Shown: positions 41,301 through 53,223 of the stretch, in pieces
How positions within the stretch are numbered: the first letter of the stretch is position 1
How the letters are laid out: the number at the start of each line of letters is the position of its first letter
NCBI GenBank assembly: GCA_023053545.1
Contig: JAKZAN010000002.1
Span: forward strand, 5,440,375 to 5,504,374
DNA: 64,000 nucleotides
Direction of reading: 5' to 3'
DNA from: Lepidurus packardi
Lineage: Eukaryota > Arthropoda > Branchiopoda > Notostraca > Triopsidae
Notes under the pieces: model-generated
The model's input: only the letters and a program-made list of their open reading frames with translations
Databases searched by the model: none
Told to the model about the DNA's origin: nothing
Made by a program: the position numbers and the translations under genes

Positions 41301-42466
41301 ATTATCAACGATTCTTGAGTCTGAATCATTGACACTTTTTCGGCTTGATAAACAATTATAACGCTTTCTTTAGGAGAAAGGGTGTGGGCGGGGCTAAGAA
41401 TCAGACTTAAAAGGAAACACTGTGGGGTGCTAAGGTATCTTCTTTTCTGTTTAATGAGCGAACGAAAGCTTTAGTTTATTCTACAATCGAATGAGTTCAT
41501 GATTTGGAACTCCCCCTCCTCCACCCCTTTTTTATTTTTGAGCCAGCACCGTGCATCGCAAATGAACTTTAGTGCTTTTTTGCCCCTCCCCCCGACTTTT
41601 CTCGTATATCCATTCATTTTTTGGATAATCTCAGCTGAACTTTATAAATGAAACCGAAAACAGGAATGGAAAGTATTATTGGTTTTCCTTTGGGGGGTGA
41701 GGAGTGATATCATTATTCAATGCAAGCATTTGGTATCTTGCTAAATGGAAATTTGCATTGATAAGAACTTACAAGACTTTTTTCTTTTTGTGGGGGGGAA
41801 GAGTAGGGGAATGAATTCCACTCTGTAATCTTTCTAAGTTCCCACTGCCAGCTTTAGAGCTTTTGTGCCCACCTTTTGAATTCTTTTCGGGATCTTTTAC
41901 AAGTTATTCTTGTGTGAGAACATTGTATGTGCTATACTATTCTATTTGTACAGCCCCCTTATTTCTCTCCCGCTCGCTATTTATTGCAGCTGGTATACAC
42001 TATAATATGTAATGAAGTTGCTGAGTCTATTTTGGTCTAAATTGAGTTCACAGTTTACGTAAAAGCTTGGTTAAACAGCGGTTTCCGGTATGTTCTTTGA
42101 GAAAAACGGTTTTCAACCACAATATCGCCGAAGCTAGGAAAACTTTCAGACGCTATCCTGTTTTAAAAGATACTTTTGTGTCCGAGGTCTGACTTTGAAG
42201 GAACTTTAAAAGTTTTAAATAAGTTTTCGGAAGGAACTTATAGCATACCCGAAAGCATTTTTGTTTCAGGACATTTTGTTCGATATTCGAAATTCAGATT
42301 TGTGCCTTTGGAAGCCATCTAGCGGGTAGTTTTGGCATACTAACGTCATGCAGCAAGTGCGCCAGTAATTTTCCACGTGTATTTTTCAATTTGAAAAAAA
42401 AAATCACAGAAGTCTTGACTTATTTGTGTGTAACTTTGACGTTTCCGGCTGAGGCTGTCGCCTACT
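41301..42466. other. Kinesin 3' flank and TMEM201 5' flank
   Basis: No gene is seen. The first part is probably the kinesin 3' untranslated region, with T-rich and C-rich runs. Confidence 0.55.
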
Positions 42467-44832
42467 ATGTTACCGTATGTAACTATCGCTTCTGGCGTTT
42501 TTGCCGCCACTGCCGTTGTTTATTCAAAAATAAGGTCAGTATTTCAAACATTTATTGTTGACCGTTATCTCATGTCATAATGAACTTTGTAGACCGAACT
42601 TTCGCGTCAAAGTCGATTGTTGGTTTTGCCAAAAGAGCTTACGCGTGCCCTATGCGTCACAAAATTCCTGGGTTTGCCCTCATTGTGAACAATATAACGG
42701 TTTTACAGAGGTATTTTATTATTATATCCATTCAAATCGTATGTAAGTACCATCACATTTTAAAGGATGGGGATTACAACCGCGTACTTCCTGCTCAGAA
42801 GAACGAAGAGCTTAACCAAAACATTTATGCCAGAAAATCAAACTTATCCTCGGTTAATTTTCCTAATGGATTCTGCTCTTCCTGCACCCTAAACCAGCAG
42901 CTGAAAGTCCAGCAATTGTCTTCCTTTACGCCCCTTAGTGAAGACTGCTTCGACCAGGAGATCGAAGCTTATCAGAAACACTTGGAAAGAACGTACAAAC
43001 TTTGCCTAGCTTGTCAAGCTTTGGTAGAGACTAAACTAGAAGAAGAAAGTGTTTGGCTGAAGAAAAATATTTTGGCTTCTCAACTAGAAAAAGCTCGAAG
43101 TGCCGCCCACAATCTCAAGGTTAACTTAAGCTTTCTAAAAGGCTAATATTCAAAAAGCGAAATTTTCATTTTTCTACCAGATTTCCTTCCGCTTTTCTTC
43201 CTTGACTCAAATCATGTTTCACATCCATTGGGCCATTTGGATCACTGCCCTCTTAGCTGACCTTCAAACCCTTGACATCCTCCGCCAATACTTATCGCCA
43301 AGACTTTTTACACTGAAACACAAAACATTGCAAGCAAGTTTTTATGCGTATATAGAAAAACAATCTTAAATGACTTTCCTAATTCACAATCCTAAATTCT
43401 ACAGGACGTCACTGTGCTCGGGTTTAGTTTCGCTGCCCTATGTGCCTTATTCCCGTATTCCTCGCGAAAGAGCTACCCTCGGAAATGGTCAGTTCCTATA
43501 CTATGGCTTTTCAAGTACGCCATTCTCGCTCATGTCGTTGCTTCAACCTCGTCGCCGGTCGTCCAGTCATCTATGAACGTAAAAGACTTCAGTATATCAC
43601 CGCAGTACTTCACACCAAATCCTTACTTTTCTTCTAGTGGCTAGCAAGTTGGGGAATCTTGGTCCTGAACCTCGAAATTTGGCCGTTTTTTATCCCAAAA
43701 CATACAGCCAAGCCTAGTAGCATACGAAACATGTCCAGTACTTCCAAAGGAAAAGAATTCCCCCCTCCGCCCTCCCCTTCTATCCAACCGTGGGACTCTG
43801 CAAGCCAAATCACCCCTGATAGACTGAAAGAAGCCATGAGCGATGACGCGGATGAGTTCCACTCAGATGATCTCGATACGAGTATCGGCAGCCTCCGTAT
43901 CGGACCTGGGTCTAAATCAAAAGCTGTTTCTAACCCTCATGTCTTCGCTCCGCAACACTTTACCAACACTTTGCCTTTACCACCCAAGAAATCTATTCTG
44001 TCACCGTCCCGACTGGGAGCTTTACCCGTCACACAAGCTTCCTGGGTAGCTGGAGGTTATTTCCAAACCCCTTTGAAACCAGTTCAAATGACCAAGCCCC
44101 AGTTGAGCGGCCTTAATCATGCTCTTTTAGCCCCAGCTTGCAACGTGTCCCGAAGTTCGAGCCAAAGTTCAGGCTTTGTATCCCACAGCAGCGAACAGGG
44201 CAAAAGGTACCCTATTTACAATGTTTATTCACGATGTCATACCTTTTGCTTCTTTCTCCAGACCTGCGTTTTCAGGAAACAGTCTTCCAGGTTCAAGGGC
44301 CAGTTCACTTTGTGGCGACTGGGATCGATTTTCAGCCATGTCAGAGCAAAATCCGTCACTTGTGAAGCCTTTCAAGTCTAAACTAGGTCTGTGTGACTCC
44401 CTAGCTCCGCCCACAAGTATTTTCTTTCGTCTTCTTAATGTTACGGATAGATATTTTTTTTACGTTAAGTTAAGTTATATTAGTTAACGTTCAGTGGCTT
44501 TTTGTGTAGGTCCTATGGCCGTTTGGCGAGCCCCAGAATCTGTTTTACGGAATGGTGAAGAACTACGGATTTCGAGTTTGGAACCCGAGTATAGTGATAA
44601 TGAAGAAACCCCAGGCGCATCGGGTTATGCCGTTTTGCATTCTCCAAGTATGACAGAGTTGAACAATTATGCTCTTTCGTCGGTTTCCGCAAATGACAGG
44701 AACTCAATGGTGAGTACTAGTGTAGTTAAACAAGGTAACAACTGGGCGTGGCTTCCGTTTCTGTTGGGGTTTAGTGTGGCTGTCAACTTGTGCGCTGCTG
44801 TGGGCTTTTTTGTCGTGAAACAATCGTTGTAA
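42467..44832 (+). CDS. TMEM201: TMEM201/Samp1 (NET5)-type inner nuclear membrane protein
   Basis: Exons 42467-42534, 42593-42710, 42766-43119, 43181-43333, 43405-43578, 43638-44206, 44262-44386 and 44510-44832 give 627 residues. The N-terminal Ima1 domain has the CWFC (32-35) and CPHC (51-54) pairs around NSW, followed by the EQYNGF and DGDYN motifs and a second Cys pair (FCSSC). Several hydrophobic segments follow in the middle. A long Ser/Pro-rich region leads to a C-terminal membrane helix (WLPFLLGFSVAVNLCAA). Homologues sit in the inner nuclear membrane, associate with the LINC complex and help move nuclei along actin or microtubule tracks (family knowledge). Intron 4 has a GC donor (TTGCAA|GCAAGT), the only choice that keeps frame. 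The donor of exon 5 (ATGAAC|GTAAAA) is the least certain boundary. Confidence 0.85.
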
Positions 44833-44973
44833 TTAGGGTAGAAAGTTTGTGATTTACACTGCACATGATCGTAATATTATTTTAACAAGATTTCAATTCT
44901 TTATTCTGTTTATATACACCTAAATAAGGGGGGGATAATTCTAAGCAGGAGTATTTTATACGTTTGTATGGGT

Positions 44974-45830
44974 TTAGCTCGGGGAAATCACGTGAGCTTT
45001 TTGACTCGCTATGGAGGCTTTGCCAAAGCGTTTTTCCGCTTCTTTCAGAAAAGCGTTCACCATCTGTTTAACGACTTGGTCGAAGAACATGTGCGCAAGC
45101 TGTGAGTGTAGAACAGAGCGGAACTCGAAAGATACCGAGAAATCCAGCATACAAGTACGAGGGTTATCTCGCAAACCTGGTCCGAATTTCCAGATCGTGA
45201 GCAAATGGTTAAAAAGTTTGCCTTCGGTGCAAACAGATTTTATCATGGTGGGGCGAGAAAAAGTCACCGCTGACGTGTAGCTTTCCATCAAAGGTGGGAA
45301 ACCGATAGCCAAATTAGCCCGGAGATGAGTAGGGGACTTGGAGGTAACAACAGACTCTTTGCACCATGGCACAAAGTCTTTATAGCGTTCCACTTCTGCT
45401 ACAACTTGAAACATTTGCTCCATGCTGTACCTATTGAATGGTAATTAAATTGAGTAGTAAAATTAGCAAACTAGATAATCAGATTTTACCCTAATAATCT
45501 TCGCTCTGCATAACTTTTATGCTTGCTGCCGATACCGAAACCTGGCAATTGTATAAATCCAGCTGATGGGTCTTCGAAGGCACGGGTAATACAGCGATGA
45601 TTTGCTAGTAATGGTTTTTCATGGAACTTGGGTGGGTAATGGTAACTAGGTTTAATGCTGGCTGTGATTCTCGCATGGTTTCTGAAAGTGAAATTACAAG
45701 TGCAGTTCAGCTTCAGGACGTGAACAATAATAATAATAAAATATGCAACAATATACCGTTGAAAGATACTGCTATAATAACTGCGTGAAGAACAGTGGAC
45801 AATTTTTAAGGAACTATTAACAATTGCCAT
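44974..45830 (-). CDS. COQ10: Coenzyme Q-binding protein COQ10
   Basis: Three exons on the minus strand, 45830-45757, 45681-45490 and 45430-44974, give 240 residues. The N-terminus is basic and Ser-rich and likely a mitochondrial targeting sequence. The START/polyketide-cyclase domain follows, with the typical [48 protein letters not shown] and [10 protein letters not shown] segments. COQ10 binds ubiquinone in the inner mitochondrial membrane and is needed for its correct use in respiration. The start ATG (45830-45828) is the first in-frame Met with a matching upstream flank. It is head to head with UTX, 676 bases apart, and convergent with TMEM201, only about 140 bases between stops. Confidence 0.94.
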
Positions 45831-46506
45831 TGACTTTACCAAATTATTTCTTTAAAAAAACTAATCAAAACTTTTATCAAATCCTCAGGTCATACTTATA
45901 TATGTGTTATAAGTATGTGATGTGCGCCAAGAGATGGCGTATGCGGCTAAGGTTTGAAATAAATAGAATTTCCTTAAGCCTGGTGAAACTAGGCGTTAGT
46001 TGCACAGGAAAATATTGGCCTGAGTGTTGTTATGCGTTTTTTCGTGTACTCTGATCGAGTTTGCCAATTATCTGTGCTATGTGCTGCTCTTGATGATATA
46101 AGAGTCACTCTGTATTTCTGGGTAACTTCTGAATTCTAGACAATTTCAAGGATATCTTGTGAAGTGTCGGACCAACTGAAAGTTTGAATGAAGGCTTTGC
46201 CGCTTCATGCTAGTGTTTAAGTTTACTTATTTTCTCATTAGTCTAGTGGATATCTTCTTCCCCAGGCCATGGAACAGTGCGCAAAACATTCGTACAACAT
46301 GTTTATGTAATTGTTTTAAAACATTAGAAGAGCAATCTTAAAAGAACATCAGAAAAACGAAGTGTCCATGTGTCAAATTTTCGAAGATGGTATAACATTA
46401 TTAGCAAAGTATGCAATTAACTGTGCGTAGAAGAATACTTAAATGGTAACTTTGACTACGTAATCCTTCTCTGGGAATAAAATCAACTACTCGTGTACTG
46501 TAAGCA
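45831..46506. promoter_or_regulatory. Head-to-head promoter region of COQ10 and UTX
   Basis: This is a 676-base spacer between the divergent starts of COQ10 (minus) and UTX (plus). It holds no other coding frame I can support. It must contain both core promoters, but I see no clear TATA box or known motif. Confidence 0.5.
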
Positions 46507-49500
46507 ATGGCTTTGCCAACTCAGATTCCAGAAACAGCCCCCGACAGTCTCGAGCGGGAGTCTGTGTTAAGCGCTGAGGAATTTCAGCTTCTTTCAGAGC
46601 TCGACAGGTAAAACTCCATTACGCAATTCAGCAATTCCAGTAATAAGATCTAATCCATCGATTATTTTCTTTCATTTTATAGTCGTCAGTTTGGTTTCCT
46701 GAAGTTAAACACTCCCGAAAATCTCTCTAAGAAGCAAATCGCCCTCAAAGCAATTAAATACTTAGAGCAAGTCATTGTCAAACTCAAGAGACTTGATGAG
46801 GACAAAGTGACCAGTAGCACTCATCCTATTCTTGGTTTTTCACCTTCTACCAATCAAAGTTCCGCAGATTCCCCACAAGAATCGGATTCTCAGAATAAAG
46901 GCTTTGATCCGCGTGTGTACTGCAAACTGGGCCACTTACACCTCCTCCTCGAGGACTACCCCAAAGGTAATCGGCTAAAAACCCTGTAATTCTACTATCG
47001 TACTTGAAACCCTCCCCAAATTCGTATAATTCCCTTCGGAATACTAATATATACAATATTGTTTCTTTTTATCTTCAGCTTTATCCGCGTACGAAAAGTA
47101 TACGTCGTTAAAGCCCACATTCTGGAAAGACGTGAACTTGCTCTATGGTCAAGGACTTGTCTACTTTCATTTCAATGCGTACAAGTGGTAAGTTTCTATC
47201 CCTTTTTATTATTAATAGAGATCAAGCTTCTTCCTTCCCAAAACAAGGACATCCTGTTCTTCTTTTTTTTCTACTACCTTTTGTTTCCCGCCTGGGTTCT
47301 GTGGAGCTGTTTGGCACGCTCTCGTAACCACAGGTGAAAGACCTACGTTACTTCTTGTTCTTACATGGCTCTTACCTTCGCGGCCCTGACATTGAAGACT
47401 GCTTGGAAATCCTTTGGGCTGCAGCACTTGGGAAACGCAACAAGGTCTTTCTTTGTCGTCACCAATTACTCCCATCTGGTCCGTAATCCCTCACCTGGCC
47501 TTGCCCTAAACTTTTCTTTCTCTAGAGAGTTACAGTATTCTCTCTCTTCCCGTTTCTCTCTTCTCTTTCCATCTGTTTGAGTTTTAAAATTTGGGTTGAA
47601 GTGTACATTTTTTTGCAAGGCCAACCAATCTCAAACGGCAAAAGTATTGAGGATCTCAAAACCCTTACCAAGGTCGCTAATTCAGCAGGCCAGAACCTTA
47701 TAACACCACCTTCCTTCAGTTTATCTTTTTCGATGAAAAGGTATTTTGTATTCTATAATGGGGCTCCTGACAGCATATCGGTTTACAGAGTAAGCTAGCA
47801 AGGATATCTTCCATTGTTTTGGTACCCACTTTCTCGGTCTGGAGGTCCCGGAGGTTGTGCGGGGGCGAAGAAACATCGGAGCGATGGATTCACAGACTTG
47901 CCCATGTCTAGGTAGGCATTCCTAATGTACTCGAAAAGGATTCGAGAAGAGAACAAAACATTCACAAAACAGGGTACTAACCCTCTTTCTCTCGGGTACT
48001 CTGGATCGTTTTGGACTCTGTAAGATCCGACCTGCATTGCGCATTCTAAACCTTTTACCTTTTTTGAACGGCACTAGGAGCTTTGAGAATATACCCTTTG
48101 ATAGTATGGCCTTTTTACCTGAACCGACTCCTGGCACTGAGAGTCAAAACGCAAGTCAGTCAAAACACTTTATATTGGAAGATATAGTTTGTTATTGTAG
48201 TTAGTTTTGTTAGCATAGTTTGAAAACCTATGTATCACGGGGGTGTTATTTCATTTAAAAAAAAACACTCGTGATTGCCACTCAAAACTGTCTGACTGGA
48301 TTTGCAGTCCTTTCCTTATAAAATTAACCCTTTTCTTTATTCTCTTTTTTCCTGAAAACTTAATCCAAAATAAAGACATGTTTCCTCGCAGAACTTGAGA
48401 ACCTGTTTAAAACAACCCTGCTAAAAAAGATTTTCCCCCAAAAAATTCCAAAGTTTGGGTGATAAAAAGAGATTTCTAGGAGTAAAAATTTTGACATTTC
48501 GTAGAGTTGTTCGAATTTAGAGTTTCCCATGCAATGAGTTTGGCATTGGTGGAAAAGAGAGGTGGGTTTTAAAAACAAAGGACCTTAAGGCGTCTGTAAG
48601 CTTGACCTAGATTACCTGTATTGATCAAGTCTCTTGTGCTCGTCTCCTGTCTGAGTTTGTTTCCCAAATTGCGTATGCGGGAGTCAAGGAGCTACAACCC
48701 CAAGCATGGACAGGGTGATGGGACAAACCCGCTTTCGTTTCCCAGAACGGAAACATGCCTTTTTTGAATGGAGTCGCCGAAATTACAACGCCAAATTACA
48801 ATTACAACAAGTTTTTTTATTCGAAGCAAAGCAATGGCGTAGGTATAGGTAAAAAAGAAAACTATTCTGGGGAAATGGTATACATTTTTGACAAAAAGAA
48901 TAAAAGTAAAGTCGGGAAACTTCGGGTTGAAAGCCAAGCAAGAATGAGGGATGTTCCTACCGGAAGTGGTTATGCAAAACAGCAGATCAGGCAACGCTTT
49001 GGCTTCAGGTTCCTCTTTGCCAGTTTTCATGATACATGCGGGCAAAGAGGAATGGAGGAAGGAAATGGCGTCAAGCGAAAGGAAGTCGGAAAAGGAGGAG
49101 GCGGAGCCAGGAAAGCGGTTTAGGGATTCCGTTTTTTGAAAGGGGAGAAAGACTATTTTCATAGGGAAGATTTCAGTGTTGGAAATTTTCATTGTCACTC
49201 GCTTAGCGTAACTCGCCCACGTAATATTGCACACAGTTAACGAAAATCTTTCGTTGAAAATCGAATGTTGTTGTAAGATCTTTACTCTTGTTGGAACATG
49301 TCGAGGGAAATGGGGATCTGGATAGAAGTGGGGTGGGATTTGACCGCTTGTAGAGCGCGTGCAGCCGTAGGCGGGGCGGGGGAGGAGCTAAAGATGAGGC
49401 GCTGCAGGCTTCTATTGCCGCGTCTTGGTGTGCCGGTTTGGGAAATGGAGGGGGGGAATGGGTGTAGGTTAGGTATCTATTAGGTTTGGGATCAGTTTGG

Positions 49501-52500
49501 TTTCTGGTCTGGTGGCAACACGACAAGGACGTTCGAGCTGGATTTTTTTTCTGCTGGGGCGTGCATGCTTGTGTATCCGACAAAAAATTCTCCAAATTAA
49601 AGAGAATCTATATTTTCATTAAGAAATTGGAGCATTGAGTATATTATTCATGTGTGTTTGAGTGAAGGAAAGTTGATAAGCTTTACGCCTGCGTGCACGA
49701 ACGTTTTCCACCCGTGCAACGACCTTCTCATTGCCAGGAATCGCATTTTTTGCTCAATTATTATCTCCTAACTTGTGATTTTCTTACTCGCCGCGGAATT
49801 AATTCCACGTCAATAAGACTAGCGGTTGGAACTATGTAAATTCTTGTGAGTGGATATAAAGTGTGCTGTGACGTCACAACGGCATAGCTGCGAGGTAACA
49901 GATAACGGATTTTATGTTTTCAGGGAGAGAAGTGAGGAGAATGAGTGTTATTATTTAAAAAAGTGGGCGGAGCCAGCTGTAAAGGGGAAGATTTGAGATC
50001 AGTGATCGATAAAAACCGTATTGGACTGATTTTTCCCACGCTAAGAATTTCCAGGAGAGGGGGAACTCCTTTGTTGTTCCCCCAATTTTTAGTGGTCCGT
50101 TCACCCCACCATAGTTTGAAGCCCCTCCCCCAGCTCCGCGAGTTTTCTTTTCAGCCCATTGTCGAAAACTTTGAAGGGACTTCTACGCAGACATGGCCCA
50201 AAGCGCTAAATTGTGGTATCTAACCTGAGTAATAAAGAATATGTTCGAGCCTCTTGTAGCCTTCGGGTTACTAGCCTTATGTTACTAGACGAAGGCCCCG
50301 AAATCCAAACCCAAACGCCGAGAAGAAAAGCTTAGACAAACGCAGGAAGATGAGGGAAAGAAGAAACGAGAAAAGATAAGAAAAGAAACCGAGTAAAAGA
50401 GAAAATAGGCCTACAAGTTTTGAAAAATTGAGGCCAAGATGGATGACAAAGCTTCCGGTCTATTTGATCCAAATTTTGTTTCTAATATCAAGATTCCTTC
50501 ACCCATAGTGCATAGACAAGTTTAGTCTCGCCCCCTTACCTTAAGCTTTTGCAGACAGGACAGGGATAGTGATCATTTTGGGGCCCGCAATGATTTGGAA
50601 TGCGAGCACATAATGGTATCTCCAAGAAAGCTATTTTTAGGTTCGCGACCCAGACGTTCGTGTATAGTCCGTTCTGCCTTGGCTAGCCGTTAACCACGCC
50701 TTCTCCATGACCCGGGAATTTTATAACGATTTTTTTTACTAAGAACGTTTGACCTCCAGTTTTTTAAAGTGGGAAACTTGTCTTGACAGTCTCCCCCCCC
50801 TAAAACTGGATGTTTTTATGCTGTCATGCTTTGCAGTATTAGGCCTACCATAAAAACAAGGTCCACCTTATCCAATTTTGAGGGGACTTGAACACGGTTG
50901 CTTTTGTAGAGCACTTTTTGTTTAACCCTTGGAGGTTTTATTTTTATGGTTGATCCAAACAAGCTACTTTTCAGTGCCGGACTTGTCTAGAGTGCGGATT
51001 CGGTGCTGCGCAATATTGGAGTTAATTTTAGGGTCCGCCGTAACGAATTTAAAAGGCCGGAAACCTGTTTCGGGAGTCTTTGACGAAGAAAGAATGAGAG
51101 ACAAAGAAAGAGAGAGGCAAAATAGATTGGGCTTAAAAGAAGCGTGGTTTTTAGAGGCGAAATTCGAAATCACGCCTTCATTTTCCCGTACACTAGCTGG
51201 AAAAGTCCAGTGTAACCGTTAATCTTCAAAAATTTCTTCTTTTATGTTTAATATCGATGTACTATTCTCGTATTTTTCGTATTCTCGTATTTATTCGTAT
51301 TTTTTCATCTTTCTTTAGGGCGAAACGCTCGTTTCAAGCATTGTTGTACGCCGAACCAGCCTACGATCGAGCCAAGGAAGTTCATCTACGACTCGGACTG
51401 ATATGCAAAGTGGGCGGAGACTGGGACGCGGCGCTCAAACATTACCAACTCGCTTTAATCGATTCCGCAGTAGCGACTTTTACGTCCATCGAAAGTAAAT
51501 GTTTGTGTCCATATGGTTAATTGTTTCATCTTTTCGAGGCATGGGCCGGTCTTCTCTTCCTTTGTGACGAAAAATTACCGTTATTGCAGCGTTTCAAAAA
51601 ACACTGGAGCATGCACCTGCGTGTTGTGAGCTGATATCCACATGTTAACACGTGCCAAAAGTCGAGTTCTGGTTTAAGAGGGTTTCCGTTTACCGGCACC
51701 TAGCACCTGGCCTCGTTTCTAACGGCTACGAGCCAATAGAAAAAGCGAAAATTGCGACTTTTCTGAACTTGAAAACGGCAAACGGGCGAATAAATGTCGA
51801 TATCGATCGATCCTTTCTCAACGCAGAGCAAGGATTTGGAGGGATAAGAAGGGTGTGTGGAGTAGGAAAACTAGGGATTGTATGGGTTTGAAGGGGGTGG
51901 CAGGAGTGGAATACCATCCGTAGCAGAGAGCGAAGGGGGTGAAAATGGGATGAAAAGGGGGAGAGAGAGACATGGAGACACAGACATCAGGGAAAATCAA
52001 TAGTTGGCGTGTGTAAGAGAAACGGTTTGAGCGTATCCACGTACCCAAATGAATCTTGCATTATAATTTTTCTCGTTTTCTAGTTGGTTGGATACTAATT
52101 TCCATTTTTTTTTTTTGCAGTACGGTTTCATATCGGACACGTGTACGAAGCACAAGGCAAGACCAAATTGGCCAAGGAATATTATGAAAAGCTGCTACAG
52201 GAAAAGGAAGTTCCGGTTTTACTCCGCGCTGACATTTGCCGTCAATTAGGTGCGAAAAATTGAGAGCGTTACTTTTTTCCTGTGATTTTAGTATATATAT
52301 ATATATTTTTTTTTAAATTCAAGTCGTTTTTTGGGGGGGTTTTTCCCCAAATATTTTATCAGCATACATGGCAGCTAAGCTATCACTATTCGCACTCCTT
52401 AAGGGGACATCGAGATCTCTTTTGTCTGTTTTACTCAAGTTATTTATTTGGCAATAAAGACGTAGATTTAACTTAGATTTAAGCCAACTTAGCAAAATTT

Positions 52501-53172
52501 GAACTAAAACTAGACTTTCCCCGAGATGGGGGTTAGGTTTGAGGTTTGAAAATGGGATAACACTTAAGAAACTTTTATTTATTGAAGTGCGTTTTTATAG
52601 CATGGGTTTAAATATTTTGTTTTCTTCGTTTTAGGGTGGCTGTTTCATTGCATTGAGACGTTGGGAGACAAAAGCAGCAGGGAATCCAGTGCTATTCAGT
52701 ACTTGAAAGCCGCCATCGAAGCAGATTCCAAGTCGGGACAAAGCCTGTACTTATTGGGAAGGTGTTACGCATCTGTGGGGAAAGTCCACGAAGCTTTCTT
52801 GGCGTACCGTAACTCCGTGGACAAATCGGAGGGCAACGCAGACACCTGGTGCTCCATTGGAGTACTCTACCAGCAGCAGAACCAGCCTATGGACGCATTG
52901 CAAGCCTATATATGTGCTGTGCAATTAGACAAGGGACATACTGCGGCTTGGACTAATTTGGGCATCCTTTACGAATCCGCCGGACAACCCAGAGACGCTT
53001 TGGCTTGCTACGTGAACGCCGGAAGAGGCTCGAAAAGTCCTTTAAGCCCTGATTTGATCGGAAGGACTAAATTCTTGCAAACTCAATTGGAAAACTCCCC
53101 TGTACCTGCCCCCAATTCAAAGTAAGGCAAAAATTCAGTGAAAATGTCAGTTGTAAGGGCGGAATAACTGAA

Positions 53173-53223
<51 letters not shown>

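Noticed and set aside
47365-49595. Several open frames of 70-180 codons inside UTX intron 3
   Set aside because: They overlap on opposite strands, lack motifs, and the TPR frame resumes cleanly only at 51319.
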